The translations under genes and the position numbers were made by a program. Shown here piece by piece: positions 7,928 through 17,439 of a stretch of 64,000 nucleotides of DNA (position 1 is its first letter; each line of letters begins with the position of its first letter). The notes below the pieces were generated by a model. That model did no database searches, was not told the origin of the DNA, and was given only the letters and a program-made list of their open reading frames with translations. Where the stretch lies: NCBI RefSeq assembly GCF_000427465.1, contig NZ_ATYB01000014.1, forward strand, positions 1,945,570 through 2,009,569, given 5' to 3'. This DNA comes from Sinorhizobium arboris LMG 14919. GTDB lineage: Bacteria; Pseudomonadota; Alphaproteobacteria; Rhizobiales; Rhizobiaceae.

Positions 7928-9154
7928 TTATGCCGCTTGCGCGGCCTCGCCGCGCATGAGGTCGCCGAGCCGGCGGATGCCCTCGTCGATCATCCTGTCG
8001 TTGGCGCAGGAGAAGCTGAGCCGCAGCGTGTTTTCCCCGGAACCGTCGGCGAAGAAGGCGCGGCCGGGCACGAAGGCGACCTTGGCGGTCTGGATCGACT
8101 TGGCGAGCAGTTCCGCGCCGTCGATCCCCTTGGGTAAGGTTACCCAGATGAACATGCCGCCTTCGGGCTTCGTCCAGGTGACGCCGGCAGGCATGTACGT
8201 CTCGAGCGCCGCAAGCATCGCGTCGCGCCGCTGCCTGTAGGCCGCGTGGATTTTGGCTACCTGCTCCTCGAAGCCGCGCTCGGCGACCGTGGCGATCGCC
8301 ATCTGGTTGATCGTCGAGGAGTGAAGATCGGCGGCCTGCTTCATCAGCACCAGCTTGCGGATCACCGGCGCGGCGGCACAGATCCACCCGACGCGAAGAC
8401 CCGGTGCCAGGGTCTTCGAAAAGCTGCCGCAATAGATCGTGCGGGTGTTGTTTATGTCGCCCTTGCGCGCGATTTCCAGCGCAAGAATCGGCGGGATCGC
8501 CTCGCCGCCATAGCGCAATGACTGGTAAGCCGCATCCTCGATGATGGCGATGTCGAGCTCCTCCGCAAGCTCCAGGACGCGTTCGCGCCCGGTGCGGTCC
8601 ACCGTCTCGCCGGTGGGATTGGCAAAGTCGGCGGAGAGATAGGCAAACTTGACGCGCCCGCCTGCTTCGGCTGCGGCCTGGGCATAGGCCGCCGGTGTCC
8701 GGTTGCCGGCGGGGTTCAGTTGGTCATAGGTCGGCTCGTAGGCGTTGAAAGCCTGCAGCGCGCCGAGATAGGTCGGCCATGTGACGAGCGCCGTGTCTTT
8801 CGGCGACAGGAACAACTTGCCGAGGTAATCGAGCCCCTGTTGCGACCCGGAGGTGATGAAGATGTTGTCGACGCCGGCCGGAATGCCAAGTGCCGCCATC
8901 TGACCGGCGAGCCACTCGCGAAGCGGGCGATAGCCCTCGCTTACCGAATACTGCAGTGCTGCGCCTACAGTCGGCCCGGCGAATATCTCAGCGTAAGCCC
9001 GTCTGAACGCATCGTTCGGAAAAAGCTCCGGATCGGGAATGCCGCCGGCAAACGAGATGATGTCGGGACGATCGAGCAGCTTCAGCAATTCGCGGATCTC
9101 CGAAGCCTTCATCCGGCTCGAGCGCGTGGCAAAAATGCTTTCCCAATCCAGCAT
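7928..9154 (-). CDS. PLP-dependent aminotransferase (class I, LysN/2-aminoadipate-like)
   Basis: 408 residues, GGGAGGATCTCC just before the ATG. The fold-type I pattern is clear: FAGGIPDPELFP near the N-terminus, NIFITSGSQQGLDYLGKLF, the aspartate region IAIIEDAAYQSLRYGG, the PLP lysine in CGSFSKTLAPGLRVGW, and the Arg at ENTLRLSFS. Related enzymes transaminate 2-aminoadipate or branched/aromatic amino acids. The lack of an N-terminal HTH separates it from the MocR regulator encoded at 28463. Convergent with the aldo/keto reductase. Confidence 0.88.
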   Translation of the reverse strand: MLDWESIFATRSSRMKASEIRELLKLLDRPDIISFAGGIPDPELFPNDAFRRAYAEIFAGPTVGAALQYSVSEGYRPLREWLAGQMAALGIPAGVDNIFITSGSQQGLDYLGKLFLSPKDTALVTWPTYLGALQAFNAYEPTYDQLNPAGNRTPAAYAQAAAEAGGRVKFAYLSADFANPTGETVDRTGRERVLELAEELDIAIIEDAAYQSLRYGGEAIPPILALEIARKGDINNTRTIYCGSFSKTLAPGLRVGWICAAAPVIRKLVLMKQAADLHSSTINQMAIATVAERGFEEQVAKIHAAYRQRRDAMLAALETYMPAGVTWTKPEGGMFIWVTLPKGIDGAELLAKSIQTAKVAFVPGRAFFADGSGENTLRLSFSCANDRMIDEGIRRLGDLMRGEAAQAA

Positions 9155-9348
9155 GGAGATCCTCCCGATTGCACCCGAGCGACATGAACACAGCGCGATA
9201 TTTAAGTCAATATTCCTGACCTATCTTGCGCGGACTTCCGTTCCCGTCGCTCGCCGGTCACCCGCCCGGCCAGGGAAGTTGCATATGGGCGCCATTGCGG
9301 CAAAACTCGTGACCGGAACGAATACGCGAGAACCGAGAGAGCACACCT

Positions 9349-9951
9349 TTGCCGACATCCGACAGCGACGACACCGACCGCTTCTATCGCGAGAATGCCG
9401 TGTCCTATGCGCAACGGCCACGCAACGCCCCCGCTGCCCGCCTGGACGAATTCCTTTCTCGGCTGCCCCGCGGCGCCTGCGTGCTCGAACTTGGCTGCGG
9501 CAGCGGCCAGGATAGCGCCTATATGCTCGAGCGCGGCTTCGACGTAAGGCCGACCGACGGCTCTCCCGAACTCGCGGCGGAAGCCTCGCGTCTGCTCGGG
9601 AGACGCGTGGACGTGCTCCGATTTGAGGAATTGTGCTCGCTCGATGCGTTTGACGGTATCTGGGCCGAGGCCTGTCTGCTGCATGTACCGCGCGCACGCT
9701 TTGCCGACGTGCTCGGCCGCATATTCCGTGCGCTCAAATGCGGCGGCGTGCTTGCTGCCAGTTTAAAGTCGGGAGAGGCGGAAGGACGCGATCGATACGG
9801 TCGCTTCTTCAATTATCCCTCGCGCGGCTATCTGACGCCTCTCTTCGAAGATGCGGGGTGGCCGGAAGTAGAGATAACCGAAACGGACGGGGGCAGCTAC
9901 GACGGCACGCCGACCCGATGGCTTCATGTCACGGCGGTCAAGCCGCGGTAG
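9349..9951 (+). CDS. class I SAM-dependent methyltransferase
   Basis: 200 residues. The SAM motif I is VLELGCGSGQDSAYM, followed by an acidic residue in VRPTDGSPELA, IWAEACLLHV (motif IV) and LKCGGVLAASLK. The N-terminal DRFYRENAVSYAQRP is typical of small TehB-like/YafE-like methyltransferases. The start is TTG at 9349, with a GAGAGA stretch upstream. No ATG is available before motif I. Acceptor unknown. Confidence 0.8.
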   Translation: MPTSDSDDTDRFYRENAVSYAQRPRNAPAARLDEFLSRLPRGACVLELGCGSGQDSAYMLERGFDVRPTDGSPELAAEASRLLGRRVDVLRFEELCSLDAFDGIWAEACLLHVPRARFADVLGRIFRALKCGGVLAASLKSGEAEGRDRYGRFFNYPSRGYLTPLFEDAGWPEVEITETDGGSYDGTPTRWLHVTAVKPR

Positions 9952-10025
9952 TCGCGTCGGCGTGAGACGCCGATAATGACTTCCGATGCATTCCGCTCAT
10001 GGGACGCGTTAACGCCCTCGGAGTC

Positions 10026-10127
10026 TTAAGCCTCACCCTCACCGAAATAGCTGCAGATCAAAAGGAAAGAGATTGCAGCTAGAATGAGCAAATCGAAGAG
10101 AGCGAAGTGCTGCATGATCGTGGCCAT
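10026..10127 (-). CDS. 33-residue single-span membrane micro-protein
   Basis: A perfect GGAGGAGC ribosome site stands 3-10 bases before the ATG at 10127. The product starts MATIMQHFALFDLLILAA and runs on as a single hydrophobic helix (about residues 8-28, through AISFLLICSYF) with a short acidic end GEGEA. The size resembles accessory peptides such as KdpF or CydX, but no partner subunit is nearby. Function unknown. The ribosome site and uninterrupted helix are the case for translation. Confidence 0.55.
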   Translation of the reverse strand: MATIMQHFALFDLLILAAISFLLICSYFGEGEA

Positions 10128-10279
10128 AGTGCTCCTCCTACCCACCATGGTATCAGAACACAATCTCCACATTTTTGGAAGAAAAATCACAGAAAAACGC
10201 CAGAACTGGAAAAATAATTCTCCATTTCCTTTGGCGATGCAACATTAGTTACTGCGACGCACAAGAAAAGCCGGTAGCT

Positions 10280-10569
10280 CTAGGTCCTGTTGACAAAGTA
10301 CGGCAACCATATCTTGGCTGCGGCCAGGGCGAGGAAAGCCGAGAAGGATTTTCTGGTCTTGTCGTATCGGGTTGCAACGCGCCGGAACTGTTTGAGGCGA
10401 TTGAACATCCGTTCGATGCGGTTTCGATCCTTGTAGGCCCGAAAGTCGCATGCCGGCGGGTCGCCACTCCGTATCCGTCAGGTCGCCACGAGCCAAAACC
10501 GCCTCCTAAAAGGCAGTTTTGAATCACGCTTCCACTGATCTGGCAATCCACTTGGTCAACAGGACCTAG
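10280..10569 (-). mobile_element. IS5-family insertion sequence, internal deletion remnant with both ends
   Basis: Both ends survive: CTAGGTCCTGTTGACAAA at 10280 and its near-perfect inverse TTGGTCAACAGGACCTAG ending at 10569. CTAG on each side fits the 4-bp YTAR target duplication of IS5-type elements. On the minus strand the right end still encodes a transposase start (MARGDLTDTEWR, start near 10496). The left end encodes the transposase C-terminus in another frame (ACDFRAYKDRNRIERMF, ending PYFVNRT before TAG at 10280). About two thirds of the transposase is missing between them, so it cannot move by itself. Confidence 0.8.
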
Positions 10570-10754
10570 GCCAGATTAACTCCGTCTTCAAAACAATACG
10601 CTCACGCGTACGGCCTCCCTCGTGATCGCACCAGAGTGAGAACGCTCCGGCCTGGCCGGCAGTCGCCGCCAACGAGGCTATCACGCGCCGCTCCAAATCG
10701 ACCCCAAACAGTCAGACGGAATGCCACTTGACAACGACACAATCACGCACGAGT

Positions 10755-10787
10755 GTACCGCTAGGTAAACTCTTTACCAATCGGTAC
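10755..10787. promoter_or_regulatory. operator-like inverted repeat upstream of DUF1348-tetR
   Basis: GTACCGCTAGGTAA (10755-10768) and TTACCAATCGGTAC (10774-10787) form an imperfect palindrome with 5 bases between arms. Size and form fit a TetR/AcrR-type operator. It ends 28 bases before the first gene of an operon whose second gene encodes a TetR protein, so autoregulation is likely. Confidence 0.65.
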
Positions 10788-10815
10788 AACTGCTCAGCTA
10801 GACAAGGAACTGAAG

Positions 10816-11280
10816 ATGTCACGTCCCCCACTCCCCCCTTTCACCCGCGAAACCGCCATCGAAAAGATTCGGTTGGCCGAAGACGGCTGGAACACTCGAG
10901 ACGCGGCCAAAGTCGCTCTGGCCTATACGCTCGACACCCGCTGGCGAAACCGCGTCGAGTTCGCGAGCAATCGCGAAGAAGCTCAGGCATTTCTGACACG
11001 TAAGTGGAACAAGGAGCACGAATACCGCCTCATAAAGGAGCTTTGGGCTTTCACCGGTAACCGCATCGCGGTACGCTACGCGTATGAATATCGCGACGAT
11101 GGCGGCCGTTGGTACCGTGCTTATGGTAACGAGAACTGGGAATTCGCAGAGGACGGTCTGATGGCGCACAGACACGCGAGCATCAATGAAATGCCGATTG
11201 CTGAAAGCGATCGTTTGTTCCACTGGCCTCTTGGCCGTCGGCCGGATGATCACGCCAGCCTCAGCGATCTGGGCCTCTAA
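10816..11280 (+). CDS. DUF1348 / NTF2-like (SnoaL-type) protein
   Basis: 154 residues, AAGGA about 8 bases before the ATG. The sequence [29 protein letters not shown] and the core [23 protein letters not shown], with [10 protein letters not shown] and GNENWEF, is the DUF1348 signature. The fold is a cone-shaped NTF2-like barrel. Members are often found beside regulators of stress or aromatic-compound responses. No catalytic role is established. The tetR gene follows after two bases. The cassette lies between IS-end-like sequences, so it may be acquired. Confidence 0.85.
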   Translation: MSRPPLPPFTRETAIEKIRLAEDGWNTRDAAKVALAYTLDTRWRNRVEFASNREEAQAFLTRKWNKEHEYRLIKELWAFTGNRIAVRYAYEYRDDGGRWYRAYGNENWEFAEDGLMAHRHASINEMPIAESDRLFHWPLGRRPDDHASLSDLGL

Positions 11281-11282
11281 TC

Positions 11283-11879
11283 ATGGCCCGCATGGTCGCT
11301 GAAAGAGCCGACGCCATAGCCCCGTTGGCCGAAGTTTTCCGCGAACATGGCTATGAAGGCGCAAGCCTTGCCTTGATCGGCAAGGCTACCGGTCTCGGGA
11401 AGGGCAGCCTCTACCACTTCTTCCCGAACGGAAAGGAAGAGATGCTGCAGGCTGTTCTCGGCGAAATCGGCCAATGGTTCGAGGATGCCGTATATTCCCC
11501 GTTGCGTAACGAGAGCGATGCTAATGGCGCCATCGGTGCAATGCTCGCCTCGACGGACCAATATTTCAGGTCCGGCAGGCGCGTGTGCCTCGTCGGTGCC
11601 TTGGCAGTCGCCAATACGCGTGACCTCTTCGCGCAAGCCATCCGAGGTTATTTCGAAGCTTGGGTGGACGCATTGCAGTCAGCGCTTATTCGGCAGGGCC
11701 GTGAAGCCGGTCAATCGGGCATCCTCGCGGAAGAGGCCGTTCTTACTATTCAAGGAGCAATTGTTCTTTCTCGGGCAATGGACGATCCGGCCGTTTTTCA
11801 ACGGGCTATCGACCAACTCCGGGGACGATTGGTGATCGAAAACGATACCTCTGACAACAAAGACACAGTCGACGATTGA
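11283..11879 (+). CDS. TetR/AcrR family transcriptional regulator
   Basis: 198 residues. The N-terminal HTH is EVFREHGYEGASLALIGKATGLGKGSLYHFFPNGKEEML, with the GSLYHFF recognition helix. The C-terminal ligand domain resembles TetR_C regulators of the AcrR/LmrA group (RRVCLVGALAVANTRD). It starts two bases after the DUF1348 stop, so it is translationally coupled. The palindrome at 10755-10787 is its probable operator. Confidence 0.9.
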   Translation: MARMVAERADAIAPLAEVFREHGYEGASLALIGKATGLGKGSLYHFFPNGKEEMLQAVLGEIGQWFEDAVYSPLRNESDANGAIGAMLASTDQYFRSGRRVCLVGALAVANTRDLFAQAIRGYFEAWVDALQSALIRQGREAGQSGILAEEAVLTIQGAIVLSRAMDDPAVFQRAIDQLRGRLVIENDTSDNKDTVDD

Positions 11880-12029
11880 CCGCAAAATGAAGGTCGGCTT
11901 GTCTGAGATTGGCGGAGCTATCGACACAGCGCCGGAGCGGCGGGATTTCGGGCATTCTCGCCACTCCACGAGCGGTCAAATGCCAGCGGCAGGAGTCTCA
12001 GCACAGCGTCCGCAGGGAGACGGGACAAA

Positions 12030-12049
12030 ACTTTGTCGACAGAGCCTAG
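12030..12049. repeat. IS-end-like sequence inverted relative to the 10280 end
   Basis: ACTTTGTCGACAGAGCCTAG. Its reverse complement, CTAGGCTCTGTCGACAAAGT, matches the IS remnant end CTAGGTCCTGTTGACAAAGT at 17 of 20 positions. It also begins with CTAG. It could be the far end of a related element that once bracketed the DUF1348-tetR cassette. The CTAG supplies the stop codon of the neighbouring lipoprotein gene. Ends of IS6-type elements look partly similar, so family assignment is open. Confidence 0.4.
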
Positions 12050-12357
12050 GCCGGCTGAACTGACTTCACGCTGCCGCTGCTGTCCACGATGCAGGTGAAC
12101 TTGCGGCCGCCGGCATCGAGCTCGACGCTGTAGCTGGTTGCGTCGAGTTGTCGGGAACTCGTCGGCAGGACCTTGGCGCCGCCGGCCTGGGCAACGACGG
12201 CATTGGCGCACAGGAGCTGCAGGTCTGCGGGCGCTGTCTGGAGGCTCGTGCGCGCCATTTCCTGAGGTTCCGGGTTCGACTGGCACCCGGCAAGAAGCAA
12301 GGCTGCAGCCAGCGCAGACGCTCGAATGGAACGGCTTCCCACTTTACTCGTCGACAA
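12046..12357 (-). CDS. small lipoprotein of unknown function
   Basis: About 103 residues from a TTG at 12357 with GGAGG seven bases upstream. An ATG 25 codons earlier lacks a ribosome site. The lipobox ALLLAGC gives a lipid-anchored Cys followed by QSNPEPQEM. The mature domain (LQLLCANAVVAQAGG, CIVDSSGSVKSVQPA) is short, with one further Cys pair candidate. The stop TAG lies inside the IS-end-like sequence at 12030-12049, so the original C-terminus may have been altered by insertion. Confidence 0.65.
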   Translation of the reverse strand: MSTSKVGSRSIRASALAAALLLAGCQSNPEPQEMARTSLQTAPADLQLLCANAVVAQAGGAKVLPTSSRQLDATSYSVELDAGGRKFTCIVDSSGSVKSVQPA

Positions 12358-12428
12358 ATCCACATCCTCCGGTCTTGCGATATCGCGCCTATCTTCCGCG
12401 CTCCAGTCCGCCGGCCGCGATCGGCCAT

Positions 12429-13118
12429 TCACACGCCCTTATAGAGCGCGGCCCCCTGCATCAGCACGATGACCTTCGCGCCCACGGCGACGCGCGAATG
12501 CAGGTCGATGACGTCTTCATTGTTCATTCTTATGCACCCGGAGGAGACGTCCAGCCCAATAGTCCAGGGCTCCACCGTACCATGGATGCGGTAGATCGTA
12601 TCGTTATCGCCTTCGTAAAGGTAGAGCGCGCGAGCGCCCAGCGGATTGTCCGGTCCGCCGGGCATGCCGCCTGCCCATTTTGCCGCATTCGGATCGCGCG
12701 CGACCATCTCTGCCGGCGGCGTCCAGGTCGGCCACTCGGCCGTGCGCCCCACCCGAACGATGCCCGCCCAGCCGAAACCTTCGCGGCCAACGCCGATGCC
12801 GTAGCGGATCGCCTGACCGCCAGGCTGCACGAGATAGAGGAAATGCTGGTTGCCGTCGATGATGATCGTGCCCGGGGCTTCTGCCGTGCGGAACGGCACC
12901 ATTTGCCGGCGAAAGGCCTCGGGAACCTGATTGTTTCGCGCAAAATATTGCCGCGCTTTCCTCTTGTCGTAATTCACCCATTTCTTCGTCTTGGAATCGT
13001 AGATCTGCGTCTGGGCAAGCGCTGCAAGCGGAACGAGGCAAAGACCGAGGAGAAGCAGCGCCCTGCCCAATTTGCGCCGGCCGACCGGTATTTTCGGGAA
13101 CTCCTGGCTCATCGTCAT
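12429..13118 (-). CDS. L,D-transpeptidase (YkuD domain)
   Basis: 229 residues. Exported enzyme expected to form 3-3 peptidoglycan cross-links or anchor proteins to the wall. A signal peptide is visible (LGRALLLLGLCLVPLAALAQ). The catalytic block is intact: IHGTVEPWTIG and SSGCIRMNNEDVIDL with the nucleophile Cys in SSGCIRM. The ATG at 13118 overlaps the upstream binding-protein stop in an ATGA, indicating coupling with that gene. Confidence 0.93.
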   Translation of the reverse strand: MTMSQEFPKIPVGRRKLGRALLLLGLCLVPLAALAQTQIYDSKTKKWVNYDKRKARQYFARNNQVPEAFRRQMVPFRTAEAPGTIIIDGNQHFLYLVQPGGQAIRYGIGVGREGFGWAGIVRVGRTAEWPTWTPPAEMVARDPNAAKWAGGMPGGPDNPLGARALYLYEGDNDTIYRIHGTVEPWTIGLDVSSGCIRMNNEDVIDLHSRVAVGAKVIVLMQGAALYKGV

Positions 13119-14059
13119 TTCGCCCATCCGTCGATCCGTTCCGCGTGGCTTTCAACCCACTTCCTGGCGTAGTCCTCCGGCGTCTGCCGCTCGACTTCGA
13201 GCGCGTAGCTCATCGCCGTCACTTCATCCGGAGAGAAGTCCACCTTCTGCAGGAACTGCGCGACGTCGGGATGCTTCTTTGCGAAAGCGGTCGCATAGCC
13301 GATCTGAAACTGCCCGGCGTCCCAGGCCGTGGAGGCGCTCGACTTGCTGACCCACAGCGGATCGTCTGGCGGCGCGATCTTCCATTTCGAAGGGTCGTGC
13401 GGCGGCTCATCGAGCCGGGAGATCTGGTGCAGCTTGAAAACGTGGTGCGGAGCGTAGCAGTAGAAGACCATCGGGCGCGCGGTCGCGATTGCCGCGTCGA
13501 CCGCCGCCATCGCCACGTCCTCCTTGGCCTCGACGAGCGTCAGATTCTCCGCATAGCCATAGCCCGCCGCCCGCGCCCGTTCGATCCCGGTCGAAAGCCA
13601 CTCGGCGGCGCCGATCCACATTTCGCCGCGCCCGTCGCCGTCGGTATCCAGGATCTTGGTCTTGCCCGGATCGCCGAGATCCGCGACCGACTTGATCGTC
13701 GTCGCCGCTTCCGGCGTGGCGCAAATCCCCTGCCATGCCGGCACCGCACGCTCGCTGAGCGTCACGACGGCCCTTTCGGTCACGAACTTCCTGACGAGCT
13801 CGTCGAAATTCGGCCGCCAAACCTCCGGCTGGATATCGACCTCGCCCTTTTCGAGACCGATGAAGGCAGTCAATGTTCCGAGTTCGCGCACCTCCGCATC
13901 GAGGCTGAATTTCTTGGCGATGCCGAGCTTGAGAATGTTTGCGGCTGCCTGTCCGGATGGCCAGGGAGGCATCGCGATCACCAGATCCGCCGCCGCTGCC
14001 GGTGCGGCCACGACGACCGTTAGCGCCGCCGCGCAAAGGAAATCCAGGCCTCTCCTCAC
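13115..14059 (-). CDS. glycine betaine/choline-type ABC substrate-binding protein (OpuAC/ProX-like)
   Basis: 314 residues with signal peptide (cleavage after APAAAA near residue 24). The mature start DLVIAMPPWPSGQAAANILKLGIAKK and EVDIQPEVWRPNFDEL match the OpuAC family. Trp/Tyr residues suited to a quaternary-ammonium cage are present (MPPWPSG, VWRPNF, FYCYAPHHVF). No permease or ATPase lies beside it. It is coupled instead to an L,D-transpeptidase gene, so it must use a transporter encoded elsewhere or act in sensing. Confidence 0.85.
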   Translation of the reverse strand: MRRGLDFLCAAALTVVVAAPAAAADLVIAMPPWPSGQAAANILKLGIAKKFSLDAEVRELGTLTAFIGLEKGEVDIQPEVWRPNFDELVRKFVTERAVVTLSERAVPAWQGICATPEAATTIKSVADLGDPGKTKILDTDGDGRGEMWIGAAEWLSTGIERARAAGYGYAENLTLVEAKEDVAMAAVDAAIATARPMVFYCYAPHHVFKLHQISRLDEPPHDPSKWKIAPPDDPLWVSKSSASTAWDAGQFQIGYATAFAKKHPDVAQFLQKVDFSPDEVTAMSYALEVERQTPEDYARKWVESHAERIDGWAK

Positions 14060-14214
14060 AGTGCCCCCCGAAAATCGTTAACTGAACGTCGTCCCTATGC
14101 GAATGCCTGCTGAGCCGTATCTTCCTTGGAGGGCACAATGCACGGCTTGCCGAGTCCCGTCAACTTCCGGTTACACCGCATGCACTTCGTCGCTTAACCT
14201 ATGCGAGCCGGTGC

Positions 14215-15165
14215 TCACCGCCGGGGACGGCGCGTGAGCCACCGAATACCCGCCGCAACCGCAATTCCGAGCAGAGGCCATACCGCCCAGAATCTCCCCT
14301 CCCAGGAAAGGAGATTGATCGCGAGGACCGCAAATCCGGCTGCCCCGAGCAGGGCGAGCCCGCGGTCGAGCCTCGTGGACGTCCATAGGCAACGGAGCAC
14401 CGCGATCAAGGCAAGCGCAAACAGGGGCCATCTGGCCCAGAACGTTCCCTCCCAGGAAAGGAGATTGATCGCAACGACCGCCACTGCGGCTATCGCGAGG
14501 ACGCCGGAAATGCGATGGCCCCGCGCCACGCGTTCTACGATCCTCGCCTGGCCTGCCCCGGTGTCGGCGGCAGGGCTTCCGCGATCCGAAAGACCCTTTC
14601 TCCCCCAGCCGCTGCCGCGCGTTTGCGATGCCGTGCCTTCAGCCGTTCCGATCTGGACCGCGTAACTCGGAACGCCGCCCTCGATATTCTTGACCGTCAG
14701 CGCCCCAAGGAATTCGAAGCCGACGGCCAGCTTGTTGCGGACCTGATCATAGACGGTGCTCGAAATCACGATGCCGCCGGCCGGCGCCGAGGCTTGCAGG
14801 CGCGCCGCGATGTTGACGCCGTCGCCGTAAATGTCGTCGCCGTCAGCGATCACATCGCCGAGATTAAGGCCGATGCGATAGTCCATCCGCGCGTCGCCGC
14901 GCCGTCCGGCATTCAGTCCAGCCAACTCGTTCTGGACGTCTATTGCCGCCCTCACCGCTTCGACCACGCTTGGAAACTCCGCGATCAGCCCGTCGCCCCA
15001 GGTGTTGACCACCCGCCCCTCATGCGCCTCGATCAGGCGCGCCATGGCGTCCCGGCTGCTCTTGAGAGCCGCAAGAGTCCCCTCCTCGTCACTCCCCATC
15101 AGGCGCGAATAATCCTGCACGTCGGCGCAGAAGATGGTCGTCAGCTTACGGCGTGTTCGTGACAT
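14215..15165 (-). CDS. class III adenylate/guanylate cyclase with duplicated membrane unit
   Basis: 316 residues. The cyclase domain is N-terminal (MSRTRRKLTTIFCADVQDYSRLM through YAVQIGTA, residues 1-170). It has metal Asp residues in FCADVQDYS and WGDGLIAEFP, and the VNIAARLQ stretch with the transition-state Asn and Arg, so it should be active. After a Gly/Ser/Asp-rich linker come two tandem hydrophobic units, each with NLLSWEGxFWAxWPL. The units are 50 residues apart and share 26 identical DNA bases (14297-14322 and 14447-14472), a recent internal duplication. Probably a membrane-tethered cyclase with the catalytic domain in the cytosol. Confidence 0.88.
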   Translation of the reverse strand: MSRTRRKLTTIFCADVQDYSRLMGSDEEGTLAALKSSRDAMARLIEAHEGRVVNTWGDGLIAEFPSVVEAVRAAIDVQNELAGLNAGRRGDARMDYRIGLNLGDVIADGDDIYGDGVNIAARLQASAPAGGIVISSTVYDQVRNKLAVGFEFLGALTVKNIEGGVPSYAVQIGTAEGTASQTRGSGWGRKGLSDRGSPAADTGAGQARIVERVARGHRISGVLAIAAVAVVAINLLSWEGTFWARWPLFALALIAVLRCLWTSTRLDRGLALLGAAGFAVLAINLLSWEGRFWAVWPLLGIAVAAGIRWLTRRPRR

Positions 15166-15362
15166 CGGATTTCGCCCTCCTTGGGGACTGGCCGAAGGGC
15201 CGCGCCCCGCAGGATAGCGACGCCGTCGCGTTTCTCAATGCCGTATGCATCTGCCGCCGCCTCTCTCCGCGCTTGCCGCCGCAGCTTCTTGCAAGGAACT
15301 GATCGGCCCTTCGGCGGTTTGGAGCCGTGTATCGCATGAAGCGACGATACTGGAGGTTACAG

Positions 15363-15617
15363 ATGTTGACAAAAATGTTGGTTGCAGCCGCGATATCCGC
15401 CGCTTGCGTGTCCCCAGCCTTTGCCCAGGCCGATATGGTTTGCGACCAGGCAGGTATGACGAAGCTCGAGACCGACGTGGGCCAGATCACCGACACGGGC
15501 CGGAAGGAGATGGCGCAGAAGGAGCTCGCCATGGCCAAGGAAGCACTGGCGGCGAACGACCAGGAAAAGTGCAAGTCCCATATGGCGAATGCCATGAAGG
15601 GTAAGGATCCAATGTAA
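15363..15617 (+). CDS. small exported protein of unknown function
   Basis: 84 residues. GGAGG precedes the ATG at 15363. The signal peptide MLTKMLVAAAISAACVSPAFA is followed by a helical, Lys/Glu-rich mature part with two Cys (MVCDQAG, EKCKSHM) that could form a disulfide and a repetitive MAQKELAMAKEALAAN helix. Probably periplasmic. A bidirectional hairpin terminator lies 15 bases after the stop. Confidence 0.75.
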   Translation: MLTKMLVAAAISAACVSPAFAQADMVCDQAGMTKLETDVGQITDTGRKEMAQKELAMAKEALAANDQEKCKSHMANAMKGKDPM

Positions 15618-15632
15618 GACACTGCAAACAAG

Positions 15633-15660
15633 AAAGCCGGAGCGTCGGCTCCGGCTTTCT
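15633..15660. terminator. bidirectional terminator between small exported protein and ilvC
   Basis: AAAGCCGGAGC (15633-15643) pairs with GCTCCGGCTTT (15648-15658), loop GTCG. T-rich sequence follows on the plus strand and A-rich precedes it, so it can stop both convergent transcripts. Confidence 0.85.
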
Positions 15661-15682
15661 TTCTGTTCGTTGCAGACAGATC

Positions 15683-17390
<1,708 letters not shown>

Positions 17391-17425
17391 CGCTCCTACG
17401 CTTTGCACTTGCTGCCTTCCCATGA

Positions 17426-17439
17426 GTACCGTACGGTAC
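17426..17439. promoter_or_regulatory. perfect palindrome GTACCGTACGGTAC upstream of tetR
   Basis: A 14-base perfect palindrome with an overlapping ACCGTACGGTACGGT repeat, 36-49 bases upstream of the preferred tetR start. Size and symmetry fit an autoregulatory TetR operator. Confidence 0.65.

Noticed and set aside
12241..12300. tRNA-like GGGTTCGACTGG T-loop sequence
   Set aside because: It is inside the lipoprotein gene, with no acceptor stem or anticodon arm around it.
14215..15165. 14297/14447 repeats as a CRISPR or mobile repeat
   Set aside because: Only two copies, in frame, coding for the same membrane unit; a gene-internal duplication explains them.
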